NCBI RefSeq assembly: GCF_042453785.1 | Contig: NC_091675.1 | Span: forward strand, 7,390,501 to 7,454,500 | Direction of reading: 5' to 3' | Length of the DNA stretch: 64,000 bases | Source: Malus domestica | Lineage: Eukaryota > Streptophyta > Magnoliopsida > Rosales > Rosaceae | In this document: in pieces, positions 56,683-64,000 of the stretch | Numbering within the stretch: position 1 is the stretch's first letter | How the letters are laid out: every line of letters starts with the position of its first letter | Notes under the pieces: generated by a model | Told to the model about the DNA's origin: nothing | Seen by the model: only the letters and a program-made list of their open reading frames with translations | The model's database searches: none | Position numbers and translations under genes: made by a program

Positions 56683-59600
56683 TTAACGGTAATACATTAA
56701 CTGGTTGCCGGATGAACTATTAGGATAGGCATCATACATAGTTTGGGACCCGCCGGAGTTCAAGGCCATGGACGTGGCAGCAGCCTGGCTCAAGGCAAGT
56801 TGCCGCCGATAAGCCATCAAGTCAGCTGGAGAATAGCCTTGGTTTATACCGGCAGTTGGAAGAATCTGATAGGGCTGGGCAGGAGGAGGTAGTGGATTAG
56901 AAGCTATCCCGGCAGGAGTTGGTTTGCTACCCCACGAGCACTGCATGCACGATTACACAAAACAAAAGATGTTTTATCATGACAGAAATAACACTGACTG
57001 TAATTTGATTGACTACCAGCGAAAGACGTAAACAGTACGTACTTGTTTGGTACTGAGGTGCTTTTATAAAAAGTGGGTATAAATAAAAGCTGAGCTTAAA
57101 AAAATGTTTGGTAAACACTTAAAAAAACAGCTTATTTTCACAGTTTTGGTGAAAAAAAACCGAAAACGTGAAGCAGAAAAAATGAGCTTATTCTCACAGT
57201 ACAGCAGAAGCAGTTTTTTTTCAAAGCACAACAATACCAAACATCGTCTGTGTATGTCAATCGTATGCATAGCAACCCACCGAAAGGTGTCAAGTGTCAT
57301 TTGCATATGTGCATTGAAGAACAAGCTGAACAAGGCAAAGGAACTGTGTGACCATCAAAATGAAAAATTTGCAGTAGAGTTTCCATTACCTTCATGGACT
57401 TTCCATGAATTATCCTGCCATTTCCCATTTGAATAGCCAAGGCTGCTTCATCATGGGTGTTGTATCTCACAAATCCAAAACCTTTATCCCTCTGCACACG
57501 TACTTCCTCAATAACCCCAGCCCCAAGAGCATGAAACTGACTATGAAGTTCAGCTTGATTAACCTGATAAGGCAAACCAGATTTTCAGCAGGATTTTATG
57601 GTTGACAACTTATAGACGTAACAAAAGTTCACGAGTTATGTCATTGGACCAAATTCAAGGTTTAAAACTCATATTTGAAACATAATAATCACCTCATGGG
57701 AGAGGTTGCCAACATAGACAGTCGTGTATGCTTGATTGTTTTCTGGGGCCTCTTCGTTGGAGTTCTCCAGACCTCCATCTGCAAAATAAAGTAAACAGAA
57801 GAACTAGCCATCAACATCAAGTCTTGTCTGAACTTCCCATCAAGTTCCGGTATCATGACTCATAATATACGGCAACATATACTAACGTCAACCATCAATC
57901 TAAGACCTATCTGCTATAGCCAATTATTTTAAATTGCAATAGCAAAATGCAAAGGTCACCTAGAAGCCCAAAACAAGAAACCTCTGGCCAACCAAGTCAG
58001 CAACTTTTCTATCTACCTGAAGATCCATTTGTAAGTACAACGGCATTTTGAGTGTCACTACTCGGCTTCTCGTCACTAGAACCAGCACTTTTAGTTGCCC
58101 AGTTGCATCTTATTTGCCTATTTCCAAGCCATTTACCTACAAAACAAAGTCCAGAACACATCAACCATTGCACAACCAGTATCACAATGTTCTTGCACTG
58201 ACGAAAACTATGCAACACAAGGCAACATGTTAGATGTGTTACCTGTTAAATCATTGATAGCACTCTGAGCTTCCTGAAAAAAATTTCCATGAGGCACTTA
58301 ATCAGTTTAAGATGTACCAGAGTTCTAAGATTGTAAAACCAACACGATAAATAAAAAAATGGCGTCATGTTAATACCAACACCTCTAGGTACACAAAGTC
58401 AGCACAAATGGTGCGGAAAAACCAATGCACTATAATAAGCGGCATTGCTTTACGCATTTCATGTGCACCACTAAGCACACGAAAGAGTGCAACACGAAAG
58501 CTACCTTGATGTGATTCAGGGTTTTTAAATAAATGTGGGAGGAGATTTAGGCTGGGATGAATCTCACCAAAACTCTCTAGTTTATAATCACTACAACGTA
58601 ATACCTGCTGTTCACGGAAAGAAACAAAGCCATATCCCTTCGAGCGGCCAGTTTTGTGATCCCACATGACCCTTGCATCACTGCAAATTAAAAATGACAA
58701 AAACAAAAAGTCTTGTAAAACTAGCATCATGCATTGCAAATTAATAGGGTAATTCAAATTGTTATCCACCCAAGTGGAAACAAGCAATAAACTAAGTGAG
58801 AACCTTTACTAAGTTTAACATGAACAGTTGATGAAAGTAATGAGGAAAAATTATAACATGCTACCCTAGCCCCTGGGATATATCTGCTACAAATTTGAAG
58901 GAAAAAAACGATAATAAAAAGAAACAGGAACTCACGAACAACTAGGGTAGACCCTGAAGCAAGCAAATAAAGTTGCATCTGTAACCTCTGGACTAAGATC
59001 ACCAACAAATATGTTGAAGTGCCCTGATCATTGTAAAATTGCATTAACGGAATGAACCCTAATAAGATTGTAATGACCCGTAGAAAAAATAAAATAAAAT
59101 AAAATTGTAAAAAGAACAGCAGTAGAACAACTGAAGCTCAAAGTAACCTGAAGTATCCTCCCTCTGGTTATTGGCATATGCCCAATTCACCTTAAGTGCC
59201 TGACCATAACTGCAAACCAGATTTATAAATACTAATGAATATAAACAATTCTCAAAGCTATTGACAGACATGCAACATACATGATCGAAGTCAAGAAAGG
59301 CAAGAAAATAATAGCCACACTTGTTCTAAAGTAAGTGAATGCTTACAGTTGGCGTCCATGCAGATTCATTATTGCAAGGGCTGCAGAGTGTCGGTCATGG
59401 TAGTCAATAAATCCATATGACGACTGCAATATATATATATATACAGCCACATCATGAATTCATAAGGAAAAGAAATCTTGAAGTTGAACATAGGATTCCA
59501 ATTTTGTTTGCCGCAATTAACAATTTCTCCAGCTAGTTACATATTTTACTTAAGAAATGCATCATGTTACAAGATCAAAGTGTAAGCACTTGTAGAATCA

Positions 59601-60556
59601 TTTCATGACTCATAATGGGTCACCAATTGGAAAACACTAGATGTCTTATAGATGTGTAGGAGACTCGGATTATCGCATATATGTCCATAAATTGAAGGAA
59701 AAACAGAACCTTCAAAAGATGAATGACAAAATTATATACAATGATTCAAAAGAACGCGAAGCATGTGATGTACCTTATCCTTTTTTATGAGCTTGCATCC
59801 TGCAAGAGGACCAACGCTCTGGAAGACTTCAGCTAGAAGCTTATCGGTGACATTTACATGAATATTTCCAACATAGCTGAAACCATCATGCCATCAAAAT
59901 AATAAGCCTTAATTCAAGATATATCCACTTGAATATTAAACGGTATGAACTACTTGAAGTTTCGCTGTCCACTTAAGCTACAAAAAAAAAATTCCGGAAA
60001 ACAAAAAAAAATTCCAAAAAAGAAAAAATGGAAAACTACTATCTAGCACTTACACACTGTTGCACTGAGACGGGTCAAATCCGGGAGGCAGATTTCCACT
60101 CGGGATAGGCTCCATCTGCACATTGTAAAAATATAAAGAAGATAAACAAATAATACTACTCTCAAACAATCTTAGAAAACACGCCGTCCCGAGAAAAGTA
60201 TGACAACAAAGAGTTCAAAAAAAAATTTTGGCAACCAAAGAGTATACAAAATCTTTCCCCACCCAAAAAATTGTATTAACAATTTATATTTGCTGTTCTG
60301 ATGAATTACATAAAGCTTGAAAATTTAAATAAATTAAGTGAAACCCAATAACTCAAATCATCTAAATTTGTCCACAAACAACAATTTCTTCACAAACAAG
60401 AGAGAGAGAGAGAGAGAGGGAGGGAGAGCGAGAGGGGACCTGAGACATGGCAGCAGCGAGCACGCCAGGATGGTACATGTGTTGTTGTTGCTGCTGAAGA
60501 AGTGCTTGCTGCATTATGGCTTCTTGTTGTTGCTGAAGCTTCAATCTTTGTTGCAT
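56683..60556 (-). CDS. UBP1: Oligouridylate-binding protein UBP1 (three-RRM, TIA-1-like)
   Basis: Twelve exons (60556-60440, 60115-60054, 59876-59774, 59423-59347, 59209-59148, 59023-58936, 58680-58605, 58273-58243, 58136-58017, 57778-57693, 57563-57390, 56940-56683) join in frame to 417 residues. The start is a Gln-rich segment encoded by CAG/CAA runs. RRM1 has [13 protein letters not shown] and [14 protein letters not shown]2 has [14 protein letters not shown] and [16 protein letters not shown]3 has [11 protein letters not shown] and [18 protein letters not shown] Pro/Gln/Gly tail ends NQLMYYR. UBP1 proteins are nuclear pre-mRNA binders of U-rich introns that move to stress granules, like animal TIA-1. 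Length and exon pattern are normal. Intron 11 carries a MITE. Confidence 0.95.
57044..57243. mobile_element. MITE in UBP1 intron 11
   Basis: The left end TGTTTGGTACTGAGGTGCTT and the complement of the right end (57243 leftward), TGTTTGGTATTGTTGTGCTT, match at most positions. The 200-bp interior is AT-rich with TAAGCTC/GAGCTTA blocks. This is a hAT-like MITE type common near plant genes. The neighbouring exons are spliced normally by inspection. Confidence 0.75.
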
Positions 60557-60571
60557 ATTACACTATACTCC

Positions 60572-60915
60572 CTAATTTAATTTTTATTATAAAAAAAACC
60601 CAAAAAAATAATCAGAAAAACAGAGGCAAATCACCCATTAAATCCCAGTTTTCAATTCAATCATTGAAATCAAAGCAAGTGCAAAAACATACAGGAAGAA
60701 AGAAATAAACCAAATTGAATTCAATAATCCAAATTCCAGAAAGTCCCAAACTTTCAATCGAAATTCATATGGGGTTCTGAAGAATTGAACTATTTTTTCT
60801 CTTGAAGGTGAAAAATCGGAGTGGCAGATAAGATAATTCAGATAAATTGAAACCCAGAAACAAAAATTAATTAAAAATTTGAAAAAGGAAGGGAGAGGGA
60901 GGGAGAGAGAGGAAC
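60572..60915 (-). other. UBP1 leader intron
   Basis: On the minus strand a CCCTCAG|GTTCC donor (60916/60915) and an AAATTAG acceptor (60572) would remove 344 bp from the 5' leader, leaving about 15 bp before the ATG. Read from consensus only. Confidence 0.5.
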
Positions 60916-61039
60916 CTGAGGGTAGAAAATGGAGCGAAACTCGGTGTGGGTTCTTCTGTGCGTTGTGTCGGAGCAACTTTCTCACGGTGAAAGGCTGAAA
61001 ATCACACGACTCGGGTTCGGGTAGATTGTCCCCATTAAT

Positions 61040-62068
61040 CATTAATCATTGTTTTTTTTTTAAATTTTTGCTGTCACATTAATGATTATTTTGTGACTCC
61101 AAAATTGTCTTTTGCTTTTGTTTTCATGGAATATAATATAAAACGTCCTTTTATCTTCGGATGTGAGAGATTTTTTTATGTCATTGAAACACAATTTCAT
61201 ACATTAAACGTCATTTTATAAGGAGAGAGAAGTTTTTTTTCCAATGCTATACCGACCTTGTTCCTAGTACACAAAAATTTCTTGTTGATTCCATTTCATT
61301 TAAATGTGATGTTTTTTTGGCTCACGTGTTGTTCAATGTACAAATGTGGACGGAGTAAAAAATTGGACGACTTGAAAATAATTGGCTCTCTATAAAAATT
61401 TAGAAGAATAAATCTTGGTCATTGAATCCTTGACTAATTATCTAACAATAAAAAATCGCAAGCAATCAATAAAATACACCAAACTAATCTGATATTTACA
61501 ATCCTTCTCATATTCTTTCACCTTCTACAGAGGCCAATTCTCAATTAGATGTGCTCAGCTTGGCACCAAATAAAATGTTTCCATGAAACAATTAGTACAT
61601 TATTTAATTTATCAAATGTCTGATAAAAAAATGATCAAATGTCATTATTCGGAACAAAATATAAAGAAATTGCAACTTAAATATACTTTACAAAAATGTA
61701 AAATTCCCCACCCAAACTTGGAACATGGCTACCAATTACTAGCTGAACTCAATACCGTAATCCTATACGGTAATAAAAGACGCCGTATCTACGGTGTTAC
61801 GGTGTATAGCAGGCAAATGCGCAAATTTGACCATACAAAATGGTTTCCTTCACTTCTGAATCCTAAGTAATTCAATGCAGGTACGTGCACAAAATAAGGT
61901 CGTTTTTCAATTTGCTCAGCATTTCTGAATTTGGAGCTCGTGGAGCAAGAAGCATACACACCTCCCTGGGTGCTGAACGAACTTCAGCATCCCACGTTCA
62001 GTTGAACCACCTTGTGAGGGAGAATTGGTGAATGTTCATATGAATTGAGTTGTGAAAGGTAGTGATCA
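61040..62068. other. Spacer between UBP1 and topoisomerase genes
   Basis: It contains the UBP1 promoter side (left) and the topoisomerase 3' region (right). A palindrome-like GCCGTATCTACGGTGTTACG lies near 61781. No gene is supported; the 61583-61870 frame is AT-rich and unassigned. Confidence 0.5.
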
Positions 62069-62416
62069 TCATAGTGCTGCTTGGGCTTCTTCAATTTGTT
62101 CTCTCGTAGGTCGACCAATTTTTCTTACATCCTTACCAGACAAAAGCTTCAATGCACCCTCGAGGGTGATTTCAGTGGGTTTGCTATACTGCATGTGTAA
62201 TTAAGATAATCCAACTCATTAAACTCGGTAAAATCTTGTGCAATGTTGATCAAAACTCTTGACAACAGAATTCTGAATGTATATAAAAAGAATACCTTAG
62301 GAACAGAAGCAATTGTGCGCCGATGTCTAACTGCAAACCCAACCTTTGAAACCTTTAAAATGACTGGTTGTCCATCAGCTGGATGTTTTCCCTGAAATGA
62401 AATTAAAACAGGTAAT

Positions 62417-62469
<53 letters not shown>

Positions 62470-64000
62470 TTCAAGGATGATAAAGAGCAGGAAATGGAAC
62501 TCAGCAATAAGAATGAAAAACAAACCAATGTCACAGGATATCGCAGCAACTCCAGCGCATATTCAAGGGTAATCGAGTTCACATCCTTTATCTGAAAAGT
62601 AATTTCATGTGAAAATATAGATTCAGATTTCAAATAAAAGTGTGGTGAGTCTTCAATACAAGTGCACACAAAGACGGAAGGAGGAGAAGAAAAATGAGCA
62701 AAAGGCATTGGTAAACTTGAAACGGGCATCGAAATTTTGTTGGTACATCAATGCACTAGTCAAAACAACTACTACGTAAGACAGCACATATTTCAAAACA
62801 ACTACTACGAAAGACAGCACATATTTAAGTATTATGGATATGATTTTGGACAGCAGTTTTCGAATGAACACAAAAAATGGCAAGAAGATGTGTAAATGAA
62901 TGAAACAAGAATAAAATGTTCCAATATGTAGTTGCAACACAACTTTTACATACATGGGATACATTGGCTCTTTTAGGTACGTAAGTCTTCCTGTCTTCAC
63001 CAAGTTGTACATAGCATCCGTAAGGACCTTTCTTCAAAAGAACCTGAAAGAGTACATAGGCTTTTTTTAGTGTAAACATATCTTGTAAATAATAAATTCA
63101 AGAAAAGCCACTGCTCCACCCTTAAAGCAACAAAATATCAAAATTCAAAGCAAACCTTTTCACTGGAAACTGGACTTAGACCTAGCAGTTTTGGTTCCTC
63201 CATGCTGCTGTTCTTTTTTTGACCGTCTTCTTCTTCTTCTTCTTCTTCATCACTGTAAAATGTCTTAGCAATGTATCTATTTGCAGCAACAAAAGGAAAC
63301 ATTGATCAATTATGGATAGTGATTTTTCTTTCGCTACAACTAAGACAAATTTAGGCCAACAAAATGCAACTTGAAACTAGAACAAAGCTCAGCAATTTCA
63401 GTTTATTATGTTATAGAAAGGAGCCATGTCTGATAACTCAATCTTTCGTTTCAGTTTAAATGACCTGGAAATACTTAGTCAATTGACTTGCCAGCTCTGC
63501 CCATATATGTAGGCACACGGCCACGGGCAATGAAACTGGTTTGTTTGTTACTCTGAATTTTCCTTTTCCTTTCTTGTCACTTGTACTGCTACTGGCAATA
63601 GAATGATCAACTCACAATATAGCCCACATGCATGAGACTTTATACCATAGCTTTTCATACTCACTTGCACTGTGGGTGTTGATCACAACCTATAAAATAG
63701 CCAGCACCGAACCGACTCACTTTGAAAATCAAACTGCCTTCCGCACAACTGAAACATGTACAAGTTAAAATTGTAATGTGTTAGAAAAATGTTCTCAAGA
63801 AAACAGTTTCAATCACAACATAAATTACATGATAATGACAGCATCTGCTTACTATGGGCATGTCCTGCTTTGGTCGGGAAGAGAAGCAAACAAGAAGTCT
63901 CCAAATTTCTTCTCCATCATCTTCTCTACCTGTGATATTGAATGGCTTATTATAAACAGGAAAGTTATTCCAAGTACAGGTATTTTACAAAAAGAGGCTT
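62069..64000 (-). CDS. DNA topoisomerase I, bacterial (TopA) type, 3' part, partial at right edge
   Basis: Seven exons read in frame: 63929-63853, 63748-63665, 63276-63156, 63043-62954, 62591-62526, 62391-62296 and 62188-62069 (stop TGA). The text starts VEKMMEKKFGDFLFASLPDQ and continues with a zinc-binding pattern (RTCPYCAEGSLIFKVSRF ... GCDQHPQCKYIAK). An acidic Asp/Glu run follows, then two repeats of the plant C-terminal type (GPYGCYVQLGEDRKTYVPKR, then ITLEYALELLRYPVTLGKHP) and VGFAVRHRRTIASVPK. It ends EEAQAAL. Plant type IA topoisomerases with this tail are nuclear-encoded and act in chloroplasts and/or mitochondria, relaxing negative supercoils. The catalytic Tyr domain lies beyond the window. 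Intron 62392-62525 holds a GA microsatellite. Confidence 0.9.
62419..62466. repeat. (AG)n microsatellite in a topoisomerase intron
   Basis: About 24 uninterrupted AG repeats lie 28 bp upstream (plus-strand sense) of the exon at 62296-62391's boundary. Such a run is likely polymorphic. Confidence 0.95.

Noticed and set aside
62149-62729. Minus-strand frames of over 100 codons around the GA repeat
   Set aside because: They consist of intron read-through of the topoisomerase gene, including the Leu-Ser run from the microsatellite.
1-64000. tRNA genes and CRISPR arrays
   Set aside because: I found pol III boxes only in SINE contexts, without a full cloverleaf. No regularly spaced repeat array was seen, and none would be expected in plant nuclear DNA.

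Overview
The window is plant nuclear DNA: intron-rich genes with GT-AG junctions, AT-rich spacers, and many small repeats. A Cassandra TRIM element with a 5S-like LTR, an Au-type SINE, tRNA-derived SINEs and MITEs of types I associate with apple/pear genomes point to Rosaceae, probably the Malus/Pyrus tribe. That placement is inferred from repeat character, not from a search.

Layout. 0.3-4.5 kb: a solo LTR with a clean 5-bp target duplication, carrying a hAT element that itself carries a second hAT. 5.4-7.9 kb (-): a complete gamma-glutamylcyclotransferase (ChaC/GGCT2) gene with a leader intron and TATA box. 8-12 kb: spacer with tandem repeats, a second solo LTR and a MITE. 12.2-14.2 kb (+): a trihelix/MYB-SANT-like gene. 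14.5-22 kb: a tandem duplication of a DUF3537 (plant gustatory-receptor-like) gene. The first copy is intact. The second is a pseudogene with a third solo LTR in exon 1. 22.5-26.3 kb: a repeat field (Au SINE, Cassandra TRIM, small Helitron, two tRNA-type SINEs). 27.1-30.1 kb (+): a pollen-receptor-like LRR pseudokinase. 31.2-32.6 kb: relics of a PPR gene and a UvrD-like helicase gene. 32.6-36.5 kb: three back-to-back long inverted repeats built from copies of an unrecognised multi-exon gene. 36.5-41.3 kb: spacer with a pseudo-response-regulator exon relic and a MITE. 41.6-44.3 kb (+): RNase H2 subunit B. 45.9-46.8 kb (+): a nucleoredoxin pseudogene. 47.8-51.4 kb (+): a USP-domain receptor-like cytoplasmic kinase. 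51.8-52.7 kb (-): an intronless casein-kinase-1 gene, probably a retrogene. 54.6-55.9 kb (+): a BURP-domain gene with RY motifs upstream. 56.7-60.6 kb (-): a UBP1-type triple-RRM RNA-binding protein. 62.1 kb to the right edge (-): the 3' part of an organellar-type (bacterial-like) DNA topoisomerase I gene.

The genes are ordinary individual plant loci, not a pathway cluster. The most unusual structure is the 32.7-36.1 kb hairpin cluster. It has the architecture of an inverted-duplication small-RNA locus: near-identical arms of about 440 and 850 bp, short loops of 25-37 bp, intron-containing arms, and diverged paralogous hairpins side by side. Exon models were built by hand from splice consensus and reading-frame continuity; no alignment or transcript evidence was available.
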